From positions 16,265,832 through 16,301,506 of the forward strand of contig JBOZIK010000001.1 of the NCBI GenBank assembly GCA_051453625.1: a stretch of 35,675 nucleotides of DNA. Direction: 5' to 3'. Below the pieces are notes generated by a model that ran no database searches, was not told the DNA's origin, and was given only the letters and a program-made list of their open reading frames with translations. The position numbers and the translations under genes were made by a program. Positions 10,674-20,914 of this stretch are shown here, piece after piece; the stretch's first letter is position 1, and each line of letters starts with the position of its first letter. Source of the DNA: Welwitschia mirabilis. Taxonomy: Eukaryota; Gnetophyta; Gnetopsida; Welwitschiales.

Positions 10674-11075
10674 AAATAGGCTTTATTCTCTCACTCACCA
10701 TTGTGAATTTTTTGTAAGTTGGTACTTAGCCTACAAAAGTCTATTTAAAGAAGTTGAGACTTAGCCTACAAAAGTCCATTTGAAGAGGTTGAGACTTAGC
10801 CTGGAAAAGTCCACTTTATAAGGTTGAAAGTTAACCTTGAAAACTAGTGCATAGTGATAATGTAGAGATCCGGAATAGTATTGATCAATGACTATTTTCT
10901 GATAGTAGAGTAGAATGTATCCTAAACCACTATAATCTTGTCTTGCATATTTATTTTGGTTGTGCTCTTTGATTTCATTTGGTTATATCTTTTTATGCAT
11001 AATTTATTTTGGTAGTAATAATTGTTTAAATTTTGAGAAGTCCTATTTACCCCCCCTAGGGTTGATGATCCTACA
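10674..11075 (+). repeat. Partial LTR of copia copy C (plus strand)
   Basis: This segment is the reverse complement of the primer-site half of the A and B LTRs. It has a 34-35-nt tandem array GTTGAGACTTAGCCTANAAAAGTCC (10718-10850), a GATCCGGAAT...CCTAAACCACTATAA stretch, and the C-run CCTATTTACCCCCCCTAGG just before the end CTACA. The upstream half is missing because the copy B LTR abuts it at 10673/10674, so B probably inserted in it or truncated it. Confidence 0.7.
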
Positions 11076-11077
11076 AA

Positions 11078-11089
11078 TAAAATCAGAGA
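11078..11089 (+). other. Degenerate primer binding site of copia copy C
   Basis: TAAAATCAGAGA matches TGGTATCAGAGC at 8 of 12 positions and lies two bases after the LTR end, the same spacing as in copies A and B. Confidence 0.6.
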
Positions 11090-11145
11090 ATGAAGTTAAG
11101 TCAATACTAAGATTTTAACTAATCTTTAATTTAATAACCCTAGCC

Positions 11146-11997
11146 ATGAGTTTTATTGTAGAAGGTTTCTCTAGTTCTATGCCTCCACTATTTGATGGAA
11201 CAAACTATGAATATTGGAAGGCTAGAATAAGAATATTCTTAAGATCTCTTAATATAGATTATGAGGATATTATGATCATAGGTTATAGCCATCCTACTAC
11301 AACTCAAAAGGATATCAATGGTAATTCTATAGTAGTTTTAAAATAAAAAAATAGATGGACTAAATTAGATAAAGCTAATACCACTATTAATGCTCATGCT
11401 TTGAATACAATTTTTTGTGTCATAAATGTAGATGAGTTTAAGAGAATAGTGGACTACCAAACTACCAAATAAGTATGAGATATTCTTGCTATTGCTCATG
11501 AAGGAACATCCACTATCAAGAAAGCAAAGATGCAGATGTTGTTTACAAAATTTGAAAAGATTAAGATGAATGAGGAGGATACTCTTTAGGAATTCTTGAA
11601 TAGTCTAATGGACATTACAAACTCGATGGTAAGCCTTTGAGAAAAGATAGAGGAATTCAAGATAGTAAGGAAGTTCTTAAGATTCCTTCCCAAGATATTT
11701 GAACCAAAGGTGACTGCAACTAAAGAAAGTAAAGATCTAAGCAAGATGCCACTAGACAAACTACAAGGTAACGTTTTAAAATTTTTTAATAAAAAGAATA
11801 GTTTTTCTTTTAAAAGTATGTAGGAAGAAATCTTAGATGAAGAACCTAAAGAACATGGAATATTATCATTTGTGGCACTTATGAATCCCACTACTTAATC
11901 ACCAAAACTCCTTAAGCATGATGATGTGGACATGAGTGAAGATGAAGAAGAGGAGAATGTTGAAGATACATGTCTTGAACTACAACAAGAATGTAAA
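11146..11997 (+). pseudogene. gag: Copia gag remnant, copy C
   Basis: The start ATG is 57 bases after the primer site. The N-terminus MPPLFDGTNYEYWKARIRIF is the classic copia gag N-terminal motif with the Trp intact, unlike copies A and B. Downstream, in sequence order with several in-frame stops: a stretch like HALNTIFCVINVDEF, AHEGTSTIKKAK, a TAG stop in DTL*EFLNS, the core RKFLRFLPKIFEPKVTATKE, DKLQGNV, and an acidic segment EDEEEENVEDTCLELQQE. It then breaks off near 11997 where gypsy LTR-like sequence begins, so the zinc knuckle and pol are absent. Confidence 0.8.
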
Positions 11998-12310
11998 TAA
12001 AACATACTAGTACATAGAAGTTAAGCCAAATGTCATACTTCATAGAAAAATTCTAAAGAGAAACTTAGAATTTTGCTTCAACCAAAAACTACAAAACTAA
12101 AATGATTTTCTAGTTTAACTTTAGAATTATAAATTAATGATAATGTAATAATGCAATGAATGAATGTAAGATATAAAATGGATGCAACCTAAATGCAAAT
12201 CCTAACCAAGTGCACTAACTTATTATTATCTAAGTGGGCCCTCATAATCTATATCAAATATAAATAACTATTATAACAATTGAAGATCAGGTAAAAATAA
12301 TGTGATAAAC
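11998..12310 (-). repeat. Diverged gypsy LTR-like fragment
   Basis: Similar in pattern to the start of the E-family LTR at 14220-14650: ACTAGTA...AAGT.A..C.AATGTCATA, later ATGCAAATCCTAACCAAGT and a CTCATAATCTA...AACTATTAT stretch. The similarity is patchy, so this is either an old member or a sister family. It abuts the truncated copia C gag. Confidence 0.45.
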
Positions 12311-12339
12311 AATAATTAATCAAAAATAATGACCTACTA

Positions 12340-12800
12340 CCAAATTTAAAATTTTCTTGGATCAGAAAGATTCTAAATTCTTTACTTTTACTCATATGGT
12401 TTTTCTTGACTTTTGAGTAGAGACTTGTTTGAGAATAAATTTAAATGATAATGCATTAATATTTGCAAAATACATACTTTTTCTATATGAATAGTTTAAT
12501 TCTAAATGACCAAGTTTTCAATAATAATAACAAGTGATATTTCTAGTATGAGATGTTATACCTGTAATACTTACCTCACTAGATGAAGTTAATGTACTAT
12601 TTCTGTCAAATCTAATACCTCTTTTATCATGTACGAGTTGTCCTAATCCAAGCATCTTCTCAAGTTTCTTTGATCCTTTTGTAAATCTACTTAAGACTTG
12701 TGAAGATTGACTTAACTTCTCTATGAGACTTGTGTTTGAATCTATTTATATCTTTGATTTGTGGCTTTATTCACTTTTATAGCAATCCTGAGAATTGTAG
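12340..12800 (-). pseudogene. Copia gag C-terminal / knuckle fragment, minus strand
   Basis: On the minus strand a frame with few stops reads a segment typical of copia gag just before the zinc knuckle: LSRFTKGSKKLEKMLGLGQ, then HDKRGIRFDRNS, followed by a degenerate knuckle CYYY*KLGHLELNYSYRK in which two Cys have become Tyr, and a KTI*VKV stretch where KxxWVPK is expected. It is more like the second-knuckle region of element A (near 3640-3800) than any other part, but is clearly diverged from it. It has no LTR of its own in view. Confidence 0.6.
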
Positions 12801-12868
12801 GTATTAATGCTAAGGAACTCATTTGAGAAAAATACAAAATTTATCATATAATTCATACCTCAACAAAT

Positions 12869-12886
12869 TGGAACCATTATCAGGGA
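12869..12886 (+). other. Primer binding site of gypsy element D (tRNA-Asp type, degenerate)
   Basis: TGGAACCATTATCAGGGA corresponds to TGGCGCCGTTGCCGGGGA, the primer site of Athila/Tat gypsy elements. Most of the differences are C-to-T or G-to-A transitions. The sequence before it ends ...CTCAACA, a plausible LTR end at 12865. The LTR itself cannot be traced convincingly further left. Confidence 0.65.
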
Positions 12887-12889
12887 GGA

Positions 12890-13463
12890 CTCTATGAAAG
12901 TTTAAAAGCTTGATTTTCACTAATACAGTAAGTAAATTAATCTTAAAATGTTTTCTTGTGTAGTGTGTACATATAATTTTTCTTCTTCTTAGGCTATTTT
13001 ACACTTTATCTTTCTAAGCCTAGATTTCTTTTCCAATTTCTATTAGTTTTTTAATTTTTATAGATTACTATAATTTTCAATTAAACTTAATTTATATTAT
13101 GTGTTATATCCACTATTGGTAGAGCCTCCTTATTACACTTCATATGATCTAGAAGGGAGTTTTCCAATTGGGTGTAAAGAAGTTTATTTTAACCTTTCTT
13201 AGAAATTAAGGGAATGATCACATAGAAAAAGCATTTGTAGGAGAAGTAATTTATTAGCTAAATGATTAAATAAGGATTAGTAGACTTTACTTTAAGAACT
13301 CAAAATAAAAAAGCTTCATTTCAAACTAGAATAGAGGAAGATGATCATTCTGCTTTTTACATTTCTAAAAATAATTTACTTATTTTCAAAGGTAATCTAG
13401 TTAAATCATTTTATTCTTTAAATCCTACCTCTCAGATATTTTTTCCTTTTAAATCTTAAAAAA
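12890..13463. other. Leader of gypsy element D; no gene seen
   Basis: AT-rich sequence between the primer site and the gag start of element D. Some short open stretches exist, but none shows a recognisable motif. It is the 5' untranslated leader by position. Confidence 0.45.
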
Positions 13464-14165
13464 ATGTCTACCTCTTCTATTCTTATTTCTACCTTAACTC
13501 TTAAGGAGCTGATAGCTTAAAGGAAAAGAAAGATTCAAAACCTCTTTGACCTATCCAATGGAGATGATGTGGAACTTAAACACTCGTAAGTTTATCCTGC
13601 CTTCTTCATAGAAGATAAATAAATGCCATTTCAACACTTGGTAGAAATAGAAAAACTCGTTCTTACTTTAGAAAATGGGAAAAAGAAGGCAACTGTAGAC
13701 TTACATGATTATTTTCACTTTCATATTTAGAGAAAAGGCTAAAATTTAATTGAAAACTATCCTTCATAAAAGCTTCAATACTTGGAGCCAAGTTTAAAAT
13801 ACATTCACTAAAAGATTCATGAGTTAATCAACCATGAAGAAAAGGAAATATGAAGTTACCAATTTTAAACAACATACCTATGAAGATTATGCTACAACTT
13901 ATAAGGGATTTTTAATTATCATCTCATCTAATCCTTTAGAAGAATTTTCAAGAGAAGAACTTGTTAACTACTTATATAGTGGATTAAACATTCAAACTAA
14001 GAAATAAGTAAGTTTTATATGTGGGGGAAATTTACTCAACTTAACTTTGTAGAATACTTATCAAGTTTTGAAAGGGTTGATAAAAATTAGTCAAACATGA
14101 TCTAAAACAACCATTAAAGAAAATATAATTATAAGACAAACATTAAAACAGATCAAGTGTTATAG
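13464..14165 (+). pseudogene. gag: Gypsy element D gag, 5' part (interrupted)
   Basis: A plausible start is the ATG at 13464 (MSTSSILI...). The diagnostic stretch at about 13620-13760 reads PFQHLVEIEKLVLTLENGK then DLHDYFHFHI, matching the gag of element E (DPFQHLASIEQLVLTSGNGK). It continues to a LKTILHKSF-NTW motif, the family's W-L-x-S-L-x-x-G-S/T-x-x-T-W region, and to the YEDYATTYKGFL and EELVNYLYSGLN stretches. Stops and frame changes are frequent. The gag is broken at 14165 by the LTR of element E and resumes at 34164. Confidence 0.75.
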
Positions 14166-15405
14166 TGTGAATTTATGTACTCCTTAAGCCTTTTAGAAAA
14201 AACCTTTAAATCACAATACCTATAAAACACACACACTAGTATAGATGGGAGTCAACCTGAATGTCATAATCTATTGAAAGCACTAGGCTTAGAAATAGAA
14301 AATTGATTTTAGAAAAGTATTTTTTAGTCTTTTATCTTTTTAATACATGAAAGTAAATAACAATGCAGAATGCAATACAAGATAAAAGATGGAATGCAAT
14401 GGAATGAAGTGTAAATGGAATGAGCTCTATTTGAGATTTTAGTCCTCTTGTCATGAGAACTATTTCTTTATAATTTAAATCAATTAAGAGTAGTTCATCA
14501 CTTATTTCCAACCAACATGAACTATTAGATATGACAACTAGAATATAAAAGACAATCTAATATTGAAATGAAACAGTGATGCAAATCTAAACTAACCAAG
14601 TTAACCTTAAAAAAGGTTATCCTTATGATCTAAATAAATTATATAACTATTACTAAACTATAATAAACTTAAACCATAAGAAACATAAACACAATTTTAG
14701 TAAAAAGAGTATTTAAATCGATCATAGAAATTTTACATCCACTTATAACAAAGTAGTAGCTCCTCAATGGAAGGTACTTAGACTAATACTAAGGTGATTT
14801 ATCTTTGTAGCTAGTGGATGGACATCTTATTCTTCAATATTTTGTCACAAGAGCACCAGGTGCCAAAGATGTAAATAGAAGTGAAGGAAAGGGAGGTATT
14901 TATAATTTCATAATAAAGTTCTAAAATCTTAACCCTAGAAGTTGGAGAAGAAACCTTAGTAGCCTAAATAAGTCATATGACCTTATTACAAAGATAAATA
15001 TTTCCATCATAGAAAAATAGCTATTATCGTGACTTTCATGGGGATGATAATGAGAATGTGACTTCATGTTAGAAGGTGGTCCATTAGACATAAGCCCCAC
15101 AGTCAACTTCACAGCCTCCATTCATGTCAGCAATGTTGTCATCCTATCTATCGTGGGGACAACAAAGGAGATGAAAAATTTCTTAATCTTTAATATTAAA
15201 GATAAATTAGTCTTTTGCACAGTGCATCCTTCTTTCAAAGTATTAGAATAAGCCTAAGAAGTCTCCAAATATTGTAAGAATTGCATGTTTTAGTGATCAT
15301 CCTATTAGTTCTACATCATCATAAGTATTACATTTAAACCTATATAAAAGTCCTACAAAGCACTCAAAATACACCATCAAATTTCTACAAATTGAAATTG
15401 CAACA
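14166..15405 (-). repeat. 3' LTR of gypsy element E
   Basis: On the plus strand it begins TGTGAATTTATGTA and ends TTGCAACA (TG...CA), about 1240 bp. It aligns over its whole length with 32180-33300 and 34097-34163, and partly with 6751-7412. It contains an AT-rich 5' half, a TTTACATCCACTTA...CTCAATGGA block and a CCTATATAAAAG stretch close to the LTR start (element orientation). Confidence 0.8.
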
Positions 15406-17639
15406 TAGGCTCTGACTTAGCCTTGTCAATCCCTAACAAAATAAGTAATCAATTATATTGTAAACTAATTTAACTAAGATAAATAGTAATTAAAAAAATG
15501 TAAATTGAGTTCAATTTAATTATGCAAGAATAGATATCAGAAACCAACTAATTGATACTTGTACTAACATATTCATAAGGATCCTACTTCATCACATCAC
15601 TATCAAATGAATGAATGTCATATACATACAAAAAATCATAATGATAACTCAACAAATAATAATGTATATGCATAATGTGAAATAGGGATATTGGACTGAT
15701 GTATCAAACATAAGTAATGCTAGTCTCAAAAGAATAATGCATCTAAGTTTATAAATGTAATAAATCAAGGGCAAAGTACAAGAGTAAATATAACATTCCT
15801 TTTTCCTCTTGATGATCTAAAACATAGTAGAAAATTCTATGAGTATGCTACTATGCACCTATAAGATAAAGTCAATAAATTTTATTCAAAAAGCACAAAA
15901 TCTTTTTCAAATAACTTATTAGAGATATGTAACATGAAAGCTCAAAACATGATCCTTATAATTTTAAAATTTTTGCTCAATATCATAGAAGAATGCTCAA
16001 AAAGATGTCCTGCCCTCTCCTCTCACACCCCCATAGGTGATTCAAGACATATTAAATTGTAGTAAATGAAAAGGACGTGTGCCATCCCAATTATCATGAG
16101 AACACCAGAAGGAGAATGATAGTGATCAGATAAGATGTTTGAAAAGAAGGAGAAAACCAAAAACATCTAAAAAAATGTAAGCATATGAAAAATAGAAGAA
16201 AAGCATAAAATAAGATAAAAAGTGAACAAATATCTTGAAAATATGATCATGGTGGATGGAGACTCATGGAACAAGCATATGAAATAGAAGAAAATGTACT
16301 AAGTAGACAGAAGCAATGCTAAAACACTCTTCAAATGTGCTCAAACACATGGAAAAAGAAGAACTAAAACTCATCAAGTCATTGTAACCTATCAAAAAAA
16401 AAAAACAATTCCTCCATAGAAAGAAACTACAAAATCATTAGATCCATAATATTATGCTGAAAAATATGGGAAATAACTTTGAAAAATATAATAAAACATT
16501 CAAAGAAAAACAAAATAAAATGAATAACTAGGAACATAAATAAGATTACTTACTTACCCTAAATTTAACCTAACAAATTCCCTTAATAATAATCATAGAA
16601 TCACTTGATAAAAAATGAATGACAATATGTAAAAACTCATAGTGTACCACTAAAATAGGTAATGATTATAATAATGTCAAGTACATTTAATATTATCAAA
16701 TAGTGAATGATGAGATAAAAATATATTAAAACATGAACTTATAAGTTATCATATCAAAACAACACTAGAATCTAAAAAAGTAGAGTGATCATGTGGAAGT
16801 ACTATAAATAAATAAAATGAGTCTATAAAATAAGTAATGCCTCTAATGACACTAAGGACATCACTAATATCATATCTCTAAGTACAATTTTATTGTACCA
16901 TGATGAGGGAAGTGTAATCACCATCAGAGGAATAAGGACCCATACAACATGATCAACTAAACCCTTAGTGGAGTTGTCATAGCTATCGAATCGCACTGTT
17001 AAAGGGCCCTCTTAGGAAAATTTGCTTCAATTCTTTTTTGGTAGCATATCATGATGACAATGTTTTATAGATATAATATAAAGGAGCATGACCTTTATTT
17101 CTTTTCTTCTTCCCTCCTTTTTTAAGAAAAAAATTCCACATGACTAAGTACTTGTAAGAATAAAAGTGAAGTAATGATATGGATAACAAGTAAGAACATG
17201 CAAAAATAAATAATTGCTCATACCATTGAAATAGAATAAAAGAACCAAGCCATCTTCCTTTAAAATGAAGTTCATAGATATAGGAATATCTTAAGATTGA
17301 ATGAAGTTAATCTTATCATTTAAAATATTCAAGTAAAATACTACTAATTGTGGAAACTTCATAAAGTAAACACATAAGTTAAGTTAAAGATTGTGTAATA
17401 AGAGCATGATGTTTACCTAAGGAATGAGTTAAGAAGGAATTTAGATAATGATAAGAAGAAGGTTCTCCTCATTGATAAGGGCTTCCAAGATAAGTGCTTC
17501 TATCATATTAAAGGTTTCATTAAAAGATGACCCATAAAGTTTTAACATTTGTTCATTAACTTTTTGAATTTATCTAATGTTTAGATTTCAACTAAGTTAT
17601 TTAAATGTACTTTTTTATAAGATAAGGATGTAAGAATTT
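15406..17639. other. 3' non-coding region of element E; no gene seen
   Basis: This 2.2-kb, A-rich stretch lies between the integrase end and the 3' LTR. Neither strand shows a coding motif I can name. A minus-strand KKELKQIFLRGPF-like stretch near 16990-17060 faintly recalls the GPF/Y end of integrase but is weak. The stretch around 16010-16040 (TGCCCTCTCCTCTCACACCCCC) is pyrimidine-rich on the plus strand. Athila and Tat elements commonly carry a long region here, sometimes with an env-like ORF. None is recognisable. Confidence 0.4.
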
Positions 17640-19185
17640 AAAAGTTAACTTGTTGTGTAAAAGGTGTACTCAGGTGTTATATAAAAAAACAAGTTTACTA
17701 GGTTCATATTACTTATGGATAATATTTTTGTCATGTTTGAACTTGATTGGGGCTTTATGAATGAGTTGAGGATGTATGACATAAGTACATTTTTCACCTG
17801 AATGATCAAGCTGAGCTAATTGAGTTCTAAGATTTTTTTCCAAGTTTATAAGATTAAGTTGATGGGTGGATCAATAGGAGTTATAGCAAACATTAAGTGG
17901 TAAGACACAAACTTTTTCATATGTAAGTTCATATGATAAGAAACCTAGAGAGTTATGCCAAGTAATAAAATAACCCCAAAGAACATTATTAAGTTTAGAG
18001 GACCATGTTTTCCTATTAACAGAGACTAATATTTGGAGTATCTTTTTAATTTCTCTATTTGCATTTTTAGCTTGGCTATTAGTTTGAGGATGATAAGCAC
18101 ATGCAATTTTATGTTCAGTACCAATGGATAAAAGAAGTTTTTGAAAAAAGTGATTAATGAAATCAGTTTCTTGATCACTAATAAGATTCGTGAAAAATCA
18201 AAATATTAAATGATTTGAGTTCAAACAAAATTACAAATGGTTTGGAAATTATTTTTAGTAGTATGAACATCTTCAACCCACTTAGTAACATAATTAACAA
18301 CCACTAGGATGTAATTTTTATTATGAAAAGTGGTGTAATAGGGCCTATAAAGTTAATTCCCCCATAATCAAAAGGTTCATATTAAAGTATAAGTTTGAGG
18401 AACATATATTAAGAATGAATTAAGGTACCATCATGTTGACATGCATTACACCTTCTAGCAAAGTTAAATGAATCCTTAAAAATATTAGGCCAATAAAAAC
18501 TAGAGTGAAGAATTTTCATGATGGTCTTTTGGTCACTAAAGTATCTCCTACATACCCTACCATAGCAAATTTTTAAGATTTTTAGGCTTTCCCACTTAGG
18601 CACATACTTACGCATGATTTGGTTTTTGCATCTTCTATAAATATGAGGTGTACTCCACTCATAGTCATTGATCCTATGAATAAAAGATTTGCATTGGTTA
18701 TGGTTCTAATGCTGAGATGATTTTATAGTAATAAGGTATTTCATGATATTAGCATTCCAAGGAGTAGGATAAGTAGAAGATATGGTCTAAAGTTATTGAA
18801 TCATAAAGATTTATTCATCTAAAAAAGAGTCATTTAAGGGAAGTTCATCATGAGAACAAGAAAGTTGAGATAGATGATTGGTAATACTATTATGTTCTCT
18901 AGCCATATCAATGATGGTGAGATTAAATTCTTGCAAGAGAAGGATTTACCTAATAAGTCTAGTACTAGAATCTTTCTTAGTTATAAAATAATAAATGACT
19001 ACATGATCTATGTACAAATTGATGTAAAAGATAATAAGATAATATTAAAGATGATCAAGACAAAAGATGCTGACATGAATTTCTCTCTCTGTAGTGGTGC
19101 AGTTGGATTAGGCTTAGGACCAAGTTTTACAAAGATCGGATATGACTTTAAAATAATTTTCATATTTTTGGTAAGGTTCCCATCC
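17640..19185 (-). pseudogene. pol: Element E RNase H C-terminal part and integrase
   Basis: Minus strand, downstream of the CACTA insertion. RNase H remnant near 18880-19180: a TTTEREI motif, then FITKKDSSTRLIR and LQEFNLTIIDMAREHN followed by NHLSQL, as in gypsy RNase H tails. Then DELPLNDSFLDE, and the integrase zinc-binding region at 18409-18615 (ILHSSFYWPNIFKDSF and the CNAC pair; the expected His residues are replaced by Arg/Tyr). The catalytic core follows near 18230-18310 with YILVVVNYVTKWVE, where the first catalytic Asp (usually VDYVSKWVE) is Asn. Further on are YFITWHNSLGF near 17960 and the C-terminal HDKNIIHK and LVFLYNT stretches near 17650-17720. Stops are frequent and the remnant is non-functional. 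Confidence 0.8.
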
Positions 19186-19188
19186 ACA
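19186..19188. other. Left target-site duplication (ACA) of the CACTA element
   Basis: ACA immediately precedes the left terminus at 19189 and is repeated directly after the right terminus at 27902-27904. A 3-bp duplication is characteristic of CACTA (CMC) transposons. Confidence 0.7.
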
Positions 19189-19530
19189 TACTATAAGAAA
19201 TATAGGCTTTTAAGGCATTTCTAAAATGCCTTAAAAGGTGTTAAAAAATGCATTAAACACTTTTAAGACATTTCTTTACAAAATGCTTCAAAAACCTATG
19301 CCTTAAAAGTCAATACTCTCTTAAGGCATTTCTAAGGTTTTTGAATATAAACACCTTAAAATGCCTTTTGAGGCATTTTTAAAAGAAACACCTTAAAATG
19401 CCTTTTGATGTGTTTTTAAAAGAAATGCCTCAAAAGGTCCTAGGTCTCTTACAACATTTCTTGGAAAGATGTTGTAAAAGCATTTTGAGGTGTTTTATCC
19501 AATAAACACCTCAAAAGGCATCACATGGAA
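19189..19530. repeat. Left terminal inverted repeat and subterminal repeats
   Basis: After the TIR there are about a dozen copies, in both orientations, of TTAAGGCATTT / AAATGCCTTAA and the variants GAGGCATTT and AACACCTTAAAATGCC. Several are paired head to head (for example 19211-19240) and would fold as hairpins. In En/Spm such subterminal motifs bind the TNPA-type protein. Confidence 0.75.
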
Positions 19531-19679
19531 AAAAAAATATAAATCCATTACAATACATTTTTAATTGGCTAGTTTTTAGAAGAGAAAATTATAAATCCAT
19601 TACTGATTTTTAGAGAATAATGTTTATAATTATTTGTACATATCAATAACAAAAAAGCCATCACTTATTCTACTTTATT
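19531..19679. other. AT-rich CACTA interior; no gene seen
   Basis: Short AT-rich spacer between the subterminal repeats and the first coding fragment. Confidence 0.4.
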
Positions 19680-20650
19680 AGAAAAGCTTATCTCTAGAAG
19701 ATTTTAGAGGGCTTTAATACATGCTTCAGTAGAAGCAATTGTAGCTTTACCACCTTTAGTACAAATAAAATAATAATTAATTGTGATGCTTTTCTATAAA
19801 CTTTCACATTGACATAGAAGATCAGCAAGAAGACAAGAAATCATATAAATAGTACAAACATATATCATGGCTAACCTATTTTCCAGTAAGGTGGAAAATT
19901 TGAATAAAGTATTTAGTACATAGTGTCTACATGTAGCAATTAAAGTCATATTACTCTCCAATGTGGTTATCATAAATAACACTGTTATAGTTAATTAAAA
20001 TGCTTAAGAAATAAGGAGGTTAAATAAAATGGACAAGGCAATTACTTCAAATATTTCCATCTTATTTTCATTATTATTAACTATAATGTTAAAAAGTAAT
20101 AAAGGTGTAATTTCTTAAGCTTGACTATTATATGCCCTAAAAGTAGATTATAAAAATCTGAGAAGTATATCAATGAATCGATTATCTGTAATATATGAAA
20201 AAGCCTAATCGTCATTATTTAATTTTGATCTAATCTCTTATGCTACCTGATCTGGCCTTTTACTGGTGGTTCACTAAGAGTTTTAAGAATCCTTTCAAAA
20301 CATGCATAAGAATCATCTTCAAAATCATGTGTTTCAATAGTAGTACTAGATCAAGATTTGTTTATTTCAAACAATGTATTTCTTATAATTACCAATGAAT
20401 CATAATATCAAATTTTACCTAATGTACTAGTTGATAACTTACTTCCATTATTCTTAAAAGCAAACATAGCCTAATTATCATCAAAAGGTTTTAGCTTAAT
20501 CACCTTCTTGAATGCATCATCAATTATTTTCATGAATCATGAATCTATCAAATCCTAACATGAAATACTAGGAGAGGTAAGGGTGGGTGGATTAGGAACA
20601 TTGATATTGTACCTTGCATGCTAGCTAGTAATAAATCCTTTGACATAATA
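19680..20650 (-). pseudogene. Unidentified host-gene fragment (helical, possibly ARM/HEAT-like)
   Basis: About 1 kb of minus-strand sequence keeps a protein-like reading with few frame changes. Its stops mostly read as CAG-to-TAG or CGA-to-TGA. Near 20220-20600 it gives a polar part containing DAFKKVIKLKPFDDN, HDFEDDSYACFERILKTLSE and PPVKGQI. Nearer the element end it becomes strongly helical and hydrophobic: LFHILQIIDSLIYFSDFYN, FEVIALSILFNLLIS, LNTLFKFSTLLENRLAMIYV and GGKATIASTEACIKAL. The alternation of hydrophobic helices suggests an alpha-solenoid (ARM/HEAT-like) protein, but I do not recognise the gene. It does not look like CACTA transposase. No clear splice sites were seen, so it may derive from one long exon or from a cDNA. 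Confidence 0.5.
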
Positions 20651-20914
20651 ATTAGGAGTAACACAGAGATGGATTAGTTTTTGTTGTATTTTTGGTTATG
20701 TATCATGACCCTCATAAAATCACCTTTTTGTACAATTCCATTTATAAGTTTTACCAAATGAAATGATGATAGGATCCGACACTAGCTACAGAGAATTTAA
20801 CCATCTAAATTCTTCCAGACATTTTAAAGGTTCCCTTCTTAACAATCTTTCTTAAAAGTTCATTACATTCAATTATAATGTTTTTAATTAAAAAAAGAGG
20901 AAGAAACCCTAGCC
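20651..20914. other. Spacer upstream of the NACA copy
   Basis: No coding motif was recognised. The AAGAAACCCTAGCC sequence just before the NACA start at 20915 looks like a normal plant 5' untranslated sequence, so the copy may include some 5' UTR. Confidence 0.35.

Noticed and set aside
11998-12310. LTR-like fragment as the 5' LTR of element D
   Set aside because: Its orientation matches the minus-strand E family, whereas D is on the plus strand, and a copia fragment lies between it and the D primer site.
14184-14188. TTAAG before and after element E (14184-14188 and 34164-34168) as a perfect target duplication
   Set aside because: Aligning both LTRs shows that the left TTAAG lies inside the LTR (its counterpart is at about 32199-32203). 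With LTR ends TG...CA the flanks are TATAG and TTAAG, only 3 of 5 identical.
15406-17639. env-like ORF of an Athila element
   Set aside because: No open frame of useful length, transmembrane segment or conserved motif was visible on either strand.
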